A DNA stretch of 64,000 bases from Paenibacillus sacheonensis (lineage in GTDB: Bacteria; Bacillota; Bacilli; Paenibacillales; Paenibacillaceae): contig NZ_JAAAMU010000006.1 in assembly GCF_009909195.1 (NCBI RefSeq), positions 1-64,000 on the forward strand, read 5' to 3'. How positions within the stretch are numbered: position 1 is the first letter of the stretch; every line of letters begins with the position of its first letter. A program made the position numbers and the translations under genes. The notes under the pieces were generated by a model. It saw nothing but the letters and a program-made list of their open reading frames with translations. It had not been told where the DNA came from and ran no database searches. Positions 1-9,474 of the stretch are shown one piece after another.

Positions 1-145
1 TTATCCCGGTCTTCCAGGCAGGTTGCCTACGTGTTACTCACCCGTCCGCCGCTAAGCCATCCCCGAAGGAATGACTCCGCTCGACTTGCATGTATTAGGC
101 ACGCCGCCAGCGTTCGTCCTGAGCCAGGATCAAACTCTCCATAAA
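1..145 (-). rRNA. rrs: 16S ribosomal RNA, 5' end only (gene continues past the left edge)
   Basis: On the minus strand this reads GAGAGTTTGATCCTGGCTCAG, then the conserved GACGAACGCTGGCGGCGTGCCTAA block and the GACGGGTGAGTAACACGTAGG block, all diagnostic of the first 150 bases of bacterial 16S. The 5' end is placed eight bases before GAGTTTGATC by analogy with E. coli numbering. The sequence style fits Paenibacillaceae. The rest of the gene lies outside the window. Confidence 0.97.
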
Positions 146-353
146 AGTCGGATTGGTTTGCGTTCAAAGCCAAAGCTTTGAATGCAGCATTCCAACTGAA
201 GGATGTGCTTGTTAGCTCATCGCTGACTTACATTTAATGACCTTTTGACAGGTCGCTCATTGTTCAGTTTTCAAGGAACAAATTCGTGTGTCGTTCGCCC
301 AATGTCTCAGCGGCGACTTGATTAATATATCACATCCGGTCATTCACTTGCAA
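146..353 (-). promoter_or_regulatory. rRNA operon promoter and 16S leader
   Basis: Reading toward the 16S gene there is TTGCAA (348-353), an 18-base spacer and TATATT (324-329), a credible sigma-A promoter that would start transcription near 317. The leader then carries TTCCTTGAAAACTGAACA (about 264-281), a sequence commonly found in Bacillota rRNA leaders, and a small inverted repeat GACCT/AGGTC. The stretch between this promoter and the terminator at 471 holds no gene that I can support. Confidence 0.7.
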
Positions 354-470
354 GCTTTTTTTGAAATCTTTTTCTTGCTTGCTTACAAGCTTCTCACCCA
401 TATGGGTTTTCCCGAAGGCGGTAATAAATAATTTATCACATCCTCCGCATACACGTCAAGCACTTCATAA

Positions 471-503
471 AATAAATAACGCATGCTTGGGAGCATGCGT
501 TAT
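471..503 (-). terminator. Intrinsic terminator of ygxA
   Basis: A perfect 12-bp stem (ATAACGCATGCT at 476-487 with its complement at 492-503), a 4-base loop and a TTATT tail on the minus strand, lying directly after the ygxA stop codon. It separates ygxA from the downstream rRNA promoter. Confidence 0.85.
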
Positions 504-506
504 ACC

Positions 507-1397
507 TTAATGATACCGGAGTTCCAGCACTTCCATGTCGCCGGCCGTAGGCATGTAGGCCACTTCTCGCACATATCCGCGTTTGACCAGCTTTTGCAGC
601 AGAAGCGACAAATCCATATGCAGCTCTGAGAGCATGGAATGCTGTTGAAGCTCCATTATGCTCCATGGTTCTTCCCTGCTCTCCAAGATCGAAAGCAGCA
701 GCCCGCAAGAGGATTTCATTTTACTCATGACGGAGAACTCACAGGCGAGCAGTACGAGCTGCACCCGCTTCTCCAGCGTTTCCGGCGAAACCGTCAGCTC
801 TTCGTAGAGTTTATAGATGCCTGGATTAAACCGTCGCATTTGACGCCAGATGCCGAGCTCGGGATGTACGCCCTTCTCGATAAAAGCAATATGGGCCCAA
901 TGGTTAAGCGCTGCTAGTATGTTGCTATACGCATCGAGCAGGTTATTGTCCTGAAGATCCTGTTTGGCCTGCAGATACGTACGAATGAATCCCCCGAACT
1001 CCACCAATTCCTTCTGACTGCGCAGTACCGGTGGAAACGAAAGCAAGCCGTCGCGCAAATTCGCCAAATAATTGTCTCGGTCCAACAGGATATCCCCCCG
1101 AGCAAGCCATTGTATGATACTCCGGTTCTCGCCGCCTCGTGTCCATTGTTCCAACGTCGCGGGCGTGACCGTTCTAATCTGAACGCGTTCTCCGTCAAAG
1201 CTAATGTGCTCGGTTCCTTTGGCCGGGTTCTCGCGTTCGGTAACGATAATTATAAGCAGGTCCAGACCGTCGATCAGCGGATTATAAGGAAACGGGTTGT
1301 CGATGGCCGCCAGGCTGACGAGCCCTTCTTGATGCTCATATGCGGCTTTGAAATGTGATTTTATATGCTCCACGTCAATCCCCCGTATAGCTTTCAT
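507..1397 (-). CDS. ygxA: Nucleotidyltransferase-like protein (YgxA family)
   Basis: Cytoplasmic protein of about 296 residues that I assign to the YgxA family of nucleotidyltransferase-like proteins. The N-terminal half contains the strand-rich part (GLDLLIIIVTER, IQWLARGDILLDRD), and the C-terminal third looks like a winged helix (MLSELHMDLSLLLQKLVKRGYVREV). Its molecular role is not known to me. Position supports the call: in B. subtilis ygxA lies next to an rRNA operon and close to ygzB and perR, as here. The ATG at 1397 has no clear ribosome binding site. A GTG at 1373, preceded by GGGGGATTGAC, is a plausible alternative start. Confidence 0.78.
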   Translation of the reverse strand: MKAIRGIDVEHIKSHFKAAYEHQEGLVSLAAIDNPFPYNPLIDGLDLLIIIVTERENPAKGTEHISFDGERVQIRTVTPATLEQWTRGGENRSIIQWLARGDILLDRDNYLANLRDGLLSFPPVLRSQKELVEFGGFIRTYLQAKQDLQDNNLLDAYSNILAALNHWAHIAFIEKGVHPELGIWRQMRRFNPGIYKLYEELTVSPETLEKRVQLVLLACEFSVMSKMKSSCGLLLSILESREEPWSIMELQQHSMLSELHMDLSLLLQKLVKRGYVREVAYMPTAGDMEVLELRYH

Positions 1398-1513
1398 GCT
1401 TACATTTAGCTATAATTATTTCGCAGTTGTTATTCTCTTGTTCGACAATGTCCGTCCGTTTTCCTGCCTAAAGTCTTAGAAACAACTGGGAACTGCCAGA
1501 AAGGATTGAAATT

Positions 1514-1888
1514 ATGTTTGGAAAATCGAGTAAAATCAATGAATTCCGGTTATGGGGACTGCTCTTCACCCTATTCGGAATGGGTCTAATGATATTGGGA
1601 ACAGCCGGTATCGTCTTCTGGGGACAAGCCGGTAAAGTATTTGCTGCCATCTTTATGGTTATTGGCATGATCGCGATGCTGCTCAGCGTCGGTGTTTACT
1701 TCTGGGCAGGCATGCTCTCCACCAGCGCCACGATCCTCGTGTGCCCGGAGTGCAACCGCCATACGAAGCTGCTCGGCAAAACGGACCGATGCATGTACTG
1801 CAAAACGAAAATGACGCTCGATCCAAAGCAAGCGACCGATCTCGACGAAACCGAGTCGGTTGAAGAGAACATACAACCGCAGGCTTAG
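1514..1888 (+). CDS. ygzB: YgzB family membrane protein (UPF0295)
   Basis: A 124-residue protein with two closely spaced transmembrane segments (about residues 13-35 and 42-65), then a small cytosolic part with four cysteines in two CxxC pairs (CPEC, CMYC), which looks like a zinc ribbon, and an acidic tail. This is the layout of the UPF0295/YgzB family, whose function is unknown. The start has a GAAAGG site seven bases upstream. It is the only plus-strand gene in this part and sits between ygxA and perR, as in B. subtilis. Confidence 0.85.
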   Translation: MFGKSSKINEFRLWGLLFTLFGMGLMILGTAGIVFWGQAGKVFAAIFMVIGMIAMLLSVGVYFWAGMLSTSATILVCPECNRHTKLLGKTDRCMYCKTKMTLDPKQATDLDETESVEENIQPQA

Positions 1889-1938
1889 TGTTTGCAGTGG
1901 GTAAGCATGTAATTACAATCTATTGATTTTAACGCCAA

Positions 1939-1975
1939 AACGCCCTGCAGGCGGCATATCCGCCTGCAGGGCGTT
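1939..1975. terminator. Bidirectional terminator between ygzB and the GH18 gene
   Basis: A perfect 16-bp inverted repeat (1939-1954 and 1960-1975) around a CATAT loop, with TTGTTTGT on the plus side and an A/T-rich flank on the minus side. It lies 50 bases after ygzB and 11 bases after the converging GH18 gene, so it can serve both. Confidence 0.88.
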
Positions 1976-1986
1976 TGTTTGTGGTA

Positions 1987-3714
1987 TTAAGGAAGCTTCG
2001 TCAGGGATTGATGTATGATGCCCCAAATGTCATCGGATTGGAATTGGCGCTGCCAGGTTGCCGCGCCGGCCAAGTTGTACTTCTTCACTAAGGCGACTCT
2101 CGCCTTCATCGATAAGGAATCCTCGATCCATATCCGCTGCAGAGCGCCGTCCGCGGTATACTCCACATACCTTTGTCCGGATTCCGCATCGATTACCTGC
2201 TTCAGCCCTCGTTGCGCGATAAGCTTCTGGACGGCTTCCATGCCAAGCGTCTTGGAGGTGACGACGGTCTTGCCTTCTTTATCCTTCTTCTCCGTCCATT
2301 GACGCGTATACAGTGGCATGCCGAGTACGAGCTTGCCCGGCGGTACGCCGTCTTCCGTCAGAATTTTCTTGATCGACTGCTCCGTCCATGGCAGCGAAGC
2401 AACGGAACCCGAAATCGGGCTTGCCGCCCAATGCTCATCGTATGCCATGACCATCATATAGTCGACGACCTTGCCGAGTGCAGCACGGTCCAAGAACAAG
2501 GACCACATCTCGCTGTTCGACTTCGGCGTCACGTCGATCGATACGACGACGCCCATCTCATGCATGTAAGGCGTCAACTCGCGAACAAACTGCACGAGGT
2601 TGGCTTTGTCTGCCGTATACACATTTTCAAAATCAAGATTGATGCCTTGAAGCTTGTACATTTGCGCAAGCGCAGCCAACTGCTGAATCATCTTCAATCG
2701 GGATTCTGCGCTGGCCAATGCTTTCGTAGTGAGATCGGGGTCGAAGCTGTTGCTGAACACCGCCCACACTTGCATGTTAAGCTTATGCGCCCGGTCGACG
2801 TACGCCTTATCCGCTTTGCTCTGGATGCTGCCGTTGCCGTCAACCAACGCGAACCAGGTTGGAGATACAACGTTGACGCCGGTTAAGTTATTGATTACGT
2901 CCGGATTCGGCGCTTTCATATAGACGGCTTCCCAAGTCAGATTGATTTTGGATCCGACCGCCTTCCAAGCCGGATAGACCGGTGCATCCTTCAACGGCTT
3001 GATCTGTTCCATCTTCGTTAAGGCGACGGAGGACTTGTCCGCGTAACCTACAATCCCGTCCGCGCTTTGAACAACATACCATTTCTCTTGTTCGCCCCAA
3101 ATCCTGACTTCCTTGGACGCGGCGATGCGTTCGTATATCGGCTCCTTCATCGACGGACCGCGCCGAATCGTCAGCTCCCCCTTCTTCTTGGCTCCGAGCT
3201 GAATCGCATCGCCCGCGGAGAGCACCGTAACTATATGGTTGGAGGGATTGTAAGACACCTGGAGACCAAACAATTCTTGCAAAGGCTGCGTTGGGATATA
3301 GGCGGTCTTATCGACGACTTCAGCAGCAATCCGAAGCTGGTACGGCGATTTATTGAGCTTTGCCGTGAGCGTATTGGTCTGCATGCGAAGAACTTTGTTG
3401 GATGTCGTAAGCACGATCGAGCCTGTTTTGCTTTCGTAATAAACTTCTTCCTTCAACCCGAGCTGATCCTGTATGAACGATATCGGAATCCTCACCTGTT
3501 CACCGTCGACTAAAGCGCCTTTCGGTATGACTTGTCCATGATATAGCAACGGATAGTCTTCGCCATAATCCGGTTCAACAATCGTATTGTTCGGCTCAAA
3601 CCGCTGCCAGCCGAACCAAATCACCGCTAACATAGCGGACAACCCGCATGCGATCACGAGCCATTTCAGCCATCCGCCGCTGCGGCGTCTAGGTCGGTAT
3701 CGAACCGTTTCCAC
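1987..3714 (-). CDS. Membrane-anchored GH18 glycosidase with stalk and SH3 domains
   Basis: Probably a cell-wall or spore-cortex hydrolase. The order is: basic N-terminus (RYRPRRR), one transmembrane segment (about residues 16-38), a copper-amine-oxidase-N-like stalk domain (about 60-150), a bacterial SH3 domain (about 160-220, ITIRRGPSMKEPIYERI), and a C-terminal GH18 barrel resembling YaaH/YdhD. The GH18 signature is GINLDFENV, with Asp and the catalytic Glu present. The first in-frame ATG (3735) has no binding site. AAAGGAG lies inside that extension and positions a GTG start at 3714, which I chose. It sits between ygzB and perR, where B. subtilis has no such gene. Substrate is inferred from family only. 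Confidence 0.82.
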   Translation of the reverse strand: METVRYRPRRRSGGWLKWLVIACGLSAMLAVIWFGWQRFEPNNTIVEPDYGEDYPLLYHGQVIPKGALVDGEQVRIPISFIQDQLGLKEEVYYESKTGSIVLTTSNKVLRMQTNTLTAKLNKSPYQLRIAAEVVDKTAYIPTQPLQELFGLQVSYNPSNHIVTVLSAGDAIQLGAKKKGELTIRRGPSMKEPIYERIAASKEVRIWGEQEKWYVVQSADGIVGYADKSSVALTKMEQIKPLKDAPVYPAWKAVGSKINLTWEAVYMKAPNPDVINNLTGVNVVSPTWFALVDGNGSIQSKADKAYVDRAHKLNMQVWAVFSNSFDPDLTTKALASAESRLKMIQQLAALAQMYKLQGINLDFENVYTADKANLVQFVRELTPYMHEMGVVVSIDVTPKSNSEMWSLFLDRAALGKVVDYMMVMAYDEHWAASPISGSVASLPWTEQSIKKILTEDGVPPGKLVLGMPLYTRQWTEKKDKEGKTVVTSKTLGMEAVQKLIAQRGLKQVIDAESGQRYVEYTADGALQRIWIEDSLSMKARVALVKKYNLAGAATWQRQFQSDDIWGIIHQSLTKLP

Positions 3715-3843
3715 GTTGTAAATCGCTCCTTTCATATAGACATGCTATTCCCGAAACAGAAAAAACATGCAGCTTAAGCTCTCCTCGCAGCCGTACCGTA
3801 CGGCTGGTCAGCGACTCGGGCCTCTAAAGTACGGCAAATAAAA

Positions 3844-3881
3844 AACGCGCATATGGCGAGCTTCCTCAACCCTTGCGCGTT
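3844..3881 (-). terminator. Intrinsic terminator of perR
   Basis: On the minus strand AACGCGCA (3874-3881) pairs with TGCGCGTT (3844-3851), followed by TTTTATT. The loop is about 22 bases. It is about 60 bases after the perR stop. Confidence 0.65.
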
Positions 3882-3885
3882 CATT

Positions 3886-3923
3886 CGATTCATTATCGAT
3901 CGATCGATTCATTATCGATCGAT
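3886..3923. repeat. Two tandem copies of a 19-bp AT-rich unit
   Basis: CGATTCATTATCGATCGAT occurs twice head to tail (3886-3904, 3905-3923), followed by a degenerate partial copy (CGAAGTCGTTATCG). Each unit contains overlapping self-complementary ATCGAT. It lies between the perR stop and its terminator, so it would be in the perR 3' untranslated RNA. No function is evident. Confidence 0.8.
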
Positions 3924-3938
3924 CGAAGTCGTTATCGT

Positions 3939-4376
3939 TTAGTTTGCCTTATGCCTCGATGCGCAGCTTGCGCATTGTCCGTAGATTTCCATGCGATGTC
4001 CCTCGACTCGAAAACCCGTTTCCTTGGAAGCGGCGATCTCCACTTCCGTCAAAGGAGGATAGTCGAAGTCGACGATCGTGCCGCAAGTTCGGCAAATCGC
4101 ATGATAATGCTCGGATAAGTCGGCATCGAATCGGCTGGAATCATCGCCGTAGGTGAGTTCCCGGATTAATCCCGCCTCGACAAACAGCCGCAGGTTGTTG
4201 TATATGGTCGCCACGCTCATGCTCGGAAACGAAGGCGAGAGCGATTTATAAATTTCATCTGCAGTCGGATGAGTCATGGAGTGCATGAGAAAACTTAAAA
4301 TAGCGTGACGCTGCGGGGTCATACGAACGCCGGTACTTTTCAATTGCTCCAAAGCTTGTTCCACGGTCGCACCCAT
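3939..4376 (-). CDS. perR: Peroxide-responsive repressor PerR (Fur family)
   Basis: Metal-dependent repressor of peroxide-stress genes. It senses H2O2 by iron-catalysed histidine oxidation in the characterised B. subtilis protein. The 145-residue protein has the winged helix (TPQRHAILSFL to LRLFVEAGLIREL) and all five regulatory-metal ligands in register with B. subtilis PerR: H36, D84, H90, H92 and D103. The Asp at the last site is the feature that separates PerR from Fur. Two CxxC pairs (C95/C98 and near the C-terminus) form the structural zinc site. The ATG at 4376 is preferred over an upstream GTG because AAAGGAC is then correctly spaced. The promoter carries a perfect inverted repeat, suggesting autoregulation. 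Confidence 0.92.
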   Translation of the reverse strand: MGATVEQALEQLKSTGVRMTPQRHAILSFLMHSMTHPTADEIYKSLSPSFPSMSVATIYNNLRLFVEAGLIRELTYGDDSSRFDADLSEHYHAICRTCGTIVDFDYPPLTEVEIAASKETGFRVEGHRMEIYGQCASCASRHKAN

Positions 4377-4395
4377 GCCCAACACGTCCTTTCTG

Positions 4396-4440
4396 CAATA
4401 GTTTAGAACTATTGTACGTGCATCGTTTTCGATTTGTCAA
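4396..4440 (-). promoter_or_regulatory. perR promoter with overlapping operator
   Basis: TTGACA (4435-4440), 18 bases and TACAAT (4411-4416) form a near-consensus promoter reading into perR. A perfect 8-3-8 inverted repeat, CAATAGTT-CTA-AACTATTG (4396-4414), overlaps the -10 box. This is where a self-repressing PerR box would be expected, although it departs from the B. subtilis TTATAAT-N-ATTATAA consensus. Confidence 0.75.
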
Positions 4441-4457
4441 TGAAAGCGGAAATCATT

Positions 4458-6389
4458 TTATGCCTTGTAACGATTTACCGCGATGCTGCTATTGGCGTCA
4501 ATGTTGATCCGGTAAGTGCCCATGCCGATGCTGCCACGGATCGTTTTCTTATTCACCGCGATCGGCAAATCGCTTGATATGTCTCCGAACGTCACGGACC
4601 CATTCACCGAATAGTCGCCCGCTTCGGGAATCCAAACGTGAATTTCGCCGATGGAACTGTCGATGTCCCAGTCGCCGCCAACGAGGCTGCTCGATACATT
4701 GATATCTCCGTTCAGCGTGTCGGCCCTCACGGTTCCTTGCGCTTCTTTAATTCCGATCTGGCCATTCTTCGTATCCGCATCCGTACCCTTGGACACGCGC
4801 TGCAAATCGATGTTCCCGCTTAACGTGGATCCGTCGAAGCTGCCGTCAATGTCCGATGCTTTTATATCGCCGTTGTACGTATTGAAGGTTACGTTTCCTT
4901 GCATCGCGGATGCCGTTATGCTGCCGTTCTTCGTTTCCGCATCGACGGGTCCTTCAATGTCATGAACCGCAATCTCGCCTGACGTCACTTTAATGGTCAA
5001 TCCGCCGGACAAATGAAGATTCGCCATATCAACGGAGCCATTCACGGTGCCAATATAGAGCTCGGTCTTCGGTGCTTCTACTTCATTAGACGTATCTTCA
5101 TCCTCGGAGGTTTCAGTTTTTTTTCCGTTCATGCCCGAATCTGCCGAATCGGATGAATCGGATGAATCGGATGAATCGGATGAATCTAAGTCAGCATTAC
5201 TTACGTTTGGTGTCGAGTCAGCTCCTATTCCCATATTGGATGAAGGAGGCTGTGCTTCCATGCCGAATGCGGAATTAGCCGGGATGGTGACTATCATATT
5301 CATACGCGGCTTGCGTTCCCCGTTAGTACCATATGGATGGCCTTGCGCCTTGATTTCGATTTTTTCTCCGCCGTTCACGTCTACCGTGGACTTCTCGGCC
5401 GTTTCGTCGGCTTCCGTTTTGTCGGCTGAATCGACCCACATGACCGTCTCCACAACGACGCTGTCGACCTCGCCTTTCTTGATGGTCACGTCGCCGTTGG
5501 TATTGTTGATCGAAATAGCCGTCGTCTCCGGGAGCAGCGGCTGATGTATCGTATCCTTCACGTAGCGAAAACCCTTTTCTTCGCCAAATCCGCTCGTGCC
5601 GGTTAAATTGACTTTGAATTCGTCCAGCCACCGGAATGGCATGGCAGCGTATTGCGTCACGGCAAAAGCCGTAATCGCGACGAGCGCTGCCAAGAAAGCG
5701 CCGCCGATATCGAAAGACGGACGTTTGGCCGCTTGTCGGTAAACGACGCTGGAGATGACGATCTCGAAGCCTAACAGCACGAACGCCGCAGGCCACCATT
5801 GCCCCAGAAGCGCGATATCGTTGAGGCCTTTTATTTGATCCCACAGCAGCAGTCCGCCTACTGCGACGAGCACGGCCGCAGCCGTGAAGCGTCCCATTTT
5901 GAACATCGCATTCTTCCTCCTCCCCAGGATGACAAGCGCGAGCGCAATAGGCAGCAGCCCTGGCGCATACGCGGCGAAGTTCTCGATCACCGGCGAGAAA
6001 TCCAACGATGTCTGCACCAGAACAAGCAGCACGCAGCTCATGGCAATGGCGCCTATTCCTTGCAAAATCCCTATCCATCCCGTGCTATGCCCGCCTTCGC
6101 CCGTTTCGGCCAACTGTGCTTCCCGACGAAGTTTCGCGGCCAGCTGGAGCGTGCCGAACACGCTGTAAAACCAAAAACAAGGCACGCCTAGCCCGAGAAA
6201 AATAATGACCAGCGCAAATCGTCCGCCGCTTTCATCGGCCAATCGAATGATGGCCGCGATATCGGTCAACGTTCCGAGAAGGAGAAGCAGCCCTGCCGCA
6301 GGCCGACCCAACAGCATATGCCCGCCGCCGGGAATGAGAAACGCGATCAAGGGCGCTAAGGATGTTTTGATGCTTGACTGCCCGCGCAT
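4458..6389 (-). CDS. DUF4097-type beta-repeat protein with N-terminal membrane domain
   Basis: A 643-residue membrane protein. The first 260 residues hold about seven hydrophobic segments in a DUF5668/LiaI-like arrangement. Then come a region of short beta strands, an acidic Ser-Asp tract, and a C-terminal run of repeats such as GSITASAMQGNVTFNTYNG and NGDIKASDIDGS, typical of the DUF4097 beta-solenoid. Such proteins often belong to cell-envelope stress modules, but no role can be read here. The start has GGAGGGGGCTT directly upstream. It lies 68 bases upstream of the perR promoter, has its own TACAAT-like -10, and is not clearly co-transcribed with perR. Confidence 0.75.
   Translation of the reverse strand: MRGQSSIKTSLAPLIAFLIPGGGHMLLGRPAAGLLLLLGTLTDIAAIIRLADESGGRFALVIIFLGLGVPCFWFYSVFGTLQLAAKLRREAQLAETGEGGHSTGWIGILQGIGAIAMSCVLLVLVQTSLDFSPVIENFAAYAPGLLPIALALVILGRRKNAMFKMGRFTAAAVLVAVGGLLLWDQIKGLNDIALLGQWWPAAFVLLGFEIVISSVVYRQAAKRPSFDIGGAFLAALVAITAFAVTQYAAMPFRWLDEFKVNLTGTSGFGEEKGFRYVKDTIHQPLLPETTAISINNTNGDVTIKKGEVDSVVVETVMWVDSADKTEADETAEKSTVDVNGGEKIEIKAQGHPYGTNGERKPRMNMIVTIPANSAFGMEAQPPSSNMGIGADSTPNVSNADLDSSDSSDSSDSSDSADSGMNGKKTETSEDEDTSNEVEAPKTELYIGTVNGSVDMANLHLSGGLTIKVTSGEIAVHDIEGPVDAETKNGSITASAMQGNVTFNTYNGDIKASDIDGSFDGSTLSGNIDLQRVSKGTDADTKNGQIGIKEAQGTVRADTLNGDINVSSSLVGGDWDIDSSIGEIHVWIPEAGDYSVNGSVTFGDISSDLPIAVNKKTIRGSIGMGTYRINIDANSSIAVNRYKA
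5146..5186. repeat. 9-bp tandem repeat encoding a Ser-Ser-Asp tract
   Basis: GAATCGGAT is repeated four times without change (5146-5181), with a partial fifth copy, and encodes an SSD-type tract in the minus-strand DUF4097 protein. Because the unit is a multiple of three, copy-number change would alter tract length without shifting the frame. Confidence 0.9.
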
Positions 6390-6450
6390 AAGCCCCCTCC
6401 AGTCGTAAATCAGTCTTTATCGGTATTGTAACATATTCCCTATGCAGCAA

Positions 6451-6484
6451 AGAGGCATGACCGCCTATCGACGGACATGCCTCT
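6451..6484 (-). terminator. Terminator of the gatCAB operon
   Basis: AGAGGCATG (6451-6459) pairs with CATGCCTCT (6476-6484), with a further CCG/CGG pairing inside. It lies 24 bases after the gatB stop and is followed by TTTGCTGC on the minus strand. The T-run is short. Confidence 0.7.
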
Positions 6485-6507
6485 CTCCTCTTCGCTTAGA
6501 AAAGCGG

Positions 6508-7950
6508 TTATTGGTTCAGACGCGCGAGCAGCAGCTTGTTAACCAGCGCCGGATTCGCTTTGCCCTTCGTTTCTTTCATGACTTGGCCGACGAGGAAACC
6601 GATGGCTTTCTCTTTGCCGGCTTTGAAATCTTCCACGGACTGCGGATTCGCGCTGACGATCCGATCGACGACTTCGGCAATCGCGCCTTCGTCGCTGATT
6701 TGGACCAGTCCCTGCTCCTCGACGATTTGCTGCGGACGCTTGCCGGTCTCCAGCATCTCCTTGAAGACGGTCTTCGCGATCTTGCTGCTGATCGTCCCCT
6801 TCTCCATGAGACCGATCATCTCGCCAAGCCCCTGGCCCGTCAGCTTGATGTCCTCCAGCTCCAGACCGCCGGCATTCAGATAGCCGAGCAAATCGCCCAT
6901 GATCCAGTTGGACACGGATTTGGCATCCTTGGTGTATTGCAGGCTCTCTTCGAAGAAATCGGCCAGCTTCTTGGAAGCCGTGATGACTTCCGCGTCGTAG
7001 GAAGGCAGGCCGAACTCGGCCGTATACCGGGCTTTACGGGCATCCGGCAGCTCCGGAATGGACGCGCGAACGCGGGCCTTCCACTCGTCGTCGATGTGAA
7101 TTTGTACGAGATCCGGATCCGGGAAGTAACGGTAATCATGCGCTTCTTCCTTGCTGCGCATCGTGAACGTCTTGCCTTGCGTCTCATCCCAGCGGCGCGT
7201 CTCCTGGACGACCTTGCCGCCGCTGTCGAGAATATCGGCTTGGCGCATCTCTTCGTATTCCAAGCCGCGCTGCACGCCGCGGAAGGAGTTCATGTTCTTG
7301 AGCTCCGCGCGGGTACCGAACTGTTCCTGATCGTACGGACGGATACTGATGTTGGCGTCGCAGCGCAGCGAACCCTCTTCCATCTTAACGTCCGACACGT
7401 CGCAGTAGAGCATGATGGCTTTTAATTTCTCGAGGTAAGCTTTCGCTTCCTCCGGGGAACGGATGTCCGGCTCCGAAACTATCTCCACGAGCGGCGTTCC
7501 GACGCGGTTGAAGTCGACGAGGGAACCGAATCCGCCGTCGATGTGCGTAAGCTTGCCGGCATCCTCTTCCAAATGAAGGCGCGTGATGCCGATGCGCTTC
7601 GTCCGGCCGTTCACTTCGATGTCGATCCAGCCGTGTTCGCCGACCGGCTTATCGAATTGGGAAATTTGATAGGCTTTCGGCGAATCCGGATAGAAGTAAT
7701 TTTTGCGGTCGAATTTGCTGACGTCCGCGATTTGGCAGTTGAGCGCCATTGCGGCTTTCATCGCGAATTCAAGCGCCTGGCGGTTCAAGACCGGCAGCAC
7801 GCCGGGGTGTCCGAGACAGACCGGACATGTATGGGAGTTCGGCGGCGCGCCGAAGGAGGTCGAGCAGCCGCAGAAGATTTTGCTCTTCGTGTGAAGCTCG
7901 ACGTGCACCTCCAGACCGACGACCGTTTCGTATTTGTTCGGTTCAAACAT
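6508..7950 (-). CDS. gatB: Asp-tRNA(Asn)/Glu-tRNA(Gln) amidotransferase subunit B
   Basis: GatB binds the misacylated tRNA and activates the glutamate or aspartate side chain for amidation. The 480-residue protein has the usual N-terminal signature [20 protein letters not shown], the cysteine-bearing [20 protein letters not shown] segment, and the helical C-terminal YqeY-like tail ([17 protein letters not shown]). I place the start at the ATG at 7950, preceded by AGGAGGGCGAAACC. A longer reading frame upstream adds 27 unconserved residues. It is the last gene of gatC-gatA-gatB. Confidence 0.97.
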   Translation of the reverse strand: MFEPNKYETVVGLEVHVELHTKSKIFCGCSTSFGAPPNSHTCPVCLGHPGVLPVLNRQALEFAMKAAMALNCQIADVSKFDRKNYFYPDSPKAYQISQFDKPVGEHGWIDIEVNGRTKRIGITRLHLEEDAGKLTHIDGGFGSLVDFNRVGTPLVEIVSEPDIRSPEEAKAYLEKLKAIMLYCDVSDVKMEEGSLRCDANISIRPYDQEQFGTRAELKNMNSFRGVQRGLEYEEMRQADILDSGGKVVQETRRWDETQGKTFTMRSKEEAHDYRYFPDPDLVQIHIDDEWKARVRASIPELPDARKARYTAEFGLPSYDAEVITASKKLADFFEESLQYTKDAKSVSNWIMGDLLGYLNAGGLELEDIKLTGQGLGEMIGLMEKGTISSKIAKTVFKEMLETGKRPQQIVEEQGLVQISDEGAIAEVVDRIVSANPQSVEDFKAGKEKAIGFLVGQVMKETKGKANPALVNKLLLARLNQ

Positions 7951-7981
7951 GGTTTCGCCCTCCTGCTTCCTAAACGTCCCG

Positions 7982-9439
7982 CTACAGCCGCGGACGCTGT
8001 TTGTGATGCTCGGTATGCTGCTCGTACGCATGCGCGGCGCGAAGCACCGTGCGCTCGTCGAACGCTTTGCCGATGATTTGCAGACCGACCGGCAGTCCGT
8101 CCGCGAAGCCGCAAGGCACGCTGATGGCAGGCACGCCCGCCAAGCTGACCGGAATCGTGCAAATATCGTTCAAATACATCGTGAGCGGGTCGCCGACCTG
8201 CTCGCCGATCGGGAAAGCCGTCGTCGGCGCCGTCGGCCCGATGATGAGATCGAAGTTTTGGAACACGTTGTCGAAATCCTGCTTGATCAGCGTGCGCACC
8301 TTCTGAGCCTTCAAATAATAAGCGTCGTAGTAGCCCGAGCTGAGCGCGTACGTGCCGAGCATGATGCGCCGTTTCACTTCAGGGCCGAAGCCTTGGCTGC
8401 GCGATTTGCGGTAGAGATCCAGCAAGTTGTCCGGATTGTCCGCGCGAACGCCGTAACGAACGCCGTCAAAACGGGCAAGGTTAGAGGAAGCTTCCGAGGA
8501 CGCCAGCAGATAGTACGTCGCCACCGCGTATTCCGTATGCGGCAGGGATACTTCTTCCCAGGTCGCGCCGAGGCTCTCGAATTGTTTGAGGGCGGCCAGA
8601 ACCGCCTCTTTCACTTTCGGGTCGATGCCTTGTCCCAAATATTCCTTCGGCACGCCAATGCGCAGACCCTTCACGTCGCCGGTAAGCGCGCTGACGTAAT
8701 CGGGAATCTCCACGTTCGCCGACGTGGAATCATTCGGATCGTAGCCGGCGATCGATTGGAGCACGTACGCCGAGTCCTCGACGTTCTTCGTCAGCGGACC
8801 GATCTGGTCGAGCGACGAGGCAAACGCCACGAGGCCAAAGCGCGATACGAGGCCGTAGGTCGGCTTCAGGCCGACGATGCCGCAATACGCTGCAGGTTGG
8901 CGGATCGAACCGCCGGTATCGGAGCCGAGCGCGAAGTAAACTTGTCCGGCCGCCACGGAAGCCGCGGAACCGCCGCTCGAGCCGCCCGGCACGTAATCCG
9001 TATTCCAAGGGTTGCGCGTCGGATAGAAGCTCGAATTCTCGTTGGAGCCGCCCATGGCAAACTCGTCCATGTTCAGTTTGCCGATCGTGACCGATTGCGC
9101 GGCCTTGAGCTTCTTCGTAACCGTCGCGTCGTAGATCGGATCGTAATTGCGCAGGAATTGGCTGGCGCATGTCGTGAGCAGGCCTTCGGTAACGATATTA
9201 TCCTTGATTCCGGCAGGCAAGCCGAACAGCAGACCCTGTTCGCCGTCCTCGGCCAGCGCCTTGTCCAGATCGGCAGCCGCAGCACGGGCCCCCTCCTCGT
9301 TCAAGGTCAAAAACGCTTTGATGGAATCATCCGTCGCGGCGATGCGCGAATAGGAAGCGTCCACCAAATCGGCGACCGACAATTCTTTCTTCTTCAATTG
9401 ATTATGTACTTCCTGAAGGCGTAAATCGAATAGAGCCAA
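7982..9439 (-). CDS. gatA: Asp-tRNA(Asn)/Glu-tRNA(Gln) amidotransferase subunit A
   Basis: GatA is the glutaminase subunit that supplies ammonia to GatB. It belongs to the amidase-signature family. The 485-residue protein has the catalytic Lys in GIKDNIV and the Ser-rich signature [15 protein letters not shown] with the cis-Ser and nucleophile Ser of [12 protein letters not shown]. The start codon is TTG at 9439, not ATG. It is supported by AGGGAGG eight bases upstream and by the conserved N-terminal reading. It lies between gatC and gatB with short gaps. Confidence 0.97.
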   Translation of the reverse strand: MALFDLRLQEVHNQLKKKELSVADLVDASYSRIAATDDSIKAFLTLNEEGARAAAADLDKALAEDGEQGLLFGLPAGIKDNIVTEGLLTTCASQFLRNYDPIYDATVTKKLKAAQSVTIGKLNMDEFAMGGSNENSSFYPTRNPWNTDYVPGGSSGGSAASVAAGQVYFALGSDTGGSIRQPAAYCGIVGLKPTYGLVSRFGLVAFASSLDQIGPLTKNVEDSAYVLQSIAGYDPNDSTSANVEIPDYVSALTGDVKGLRIGVPKEYLGQGIDPKVKEAVLAALKQFESLGATWEEVSLPHTEYAVATYYLLASSEASSNLARFDGVRYGVRADNPDNLLDLYRKSRSQGFGPEVKRRIMLGTYALSSGYYDAYYLKAQKVRTLIKQDFDNVFQNFDLIIGPTAPTTAFPIGEQVGDPLTMYLNDICTIPVSLAGVPAISVPCGFADGLPVGLQIIGKAFDERTVLRAAHAYEQHTEHHKQRPRL

Positions 9440-9474
9440 CAGCCGTTCCTCCCTTCATTTCCTTGCGAGCGAAT

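Noticed and set aside
3886-3923. Attachment-site duplication
   Set aside because: The 19-bp copies are directly adjacent with no DNA between them, so they are a simple tandem repeat.
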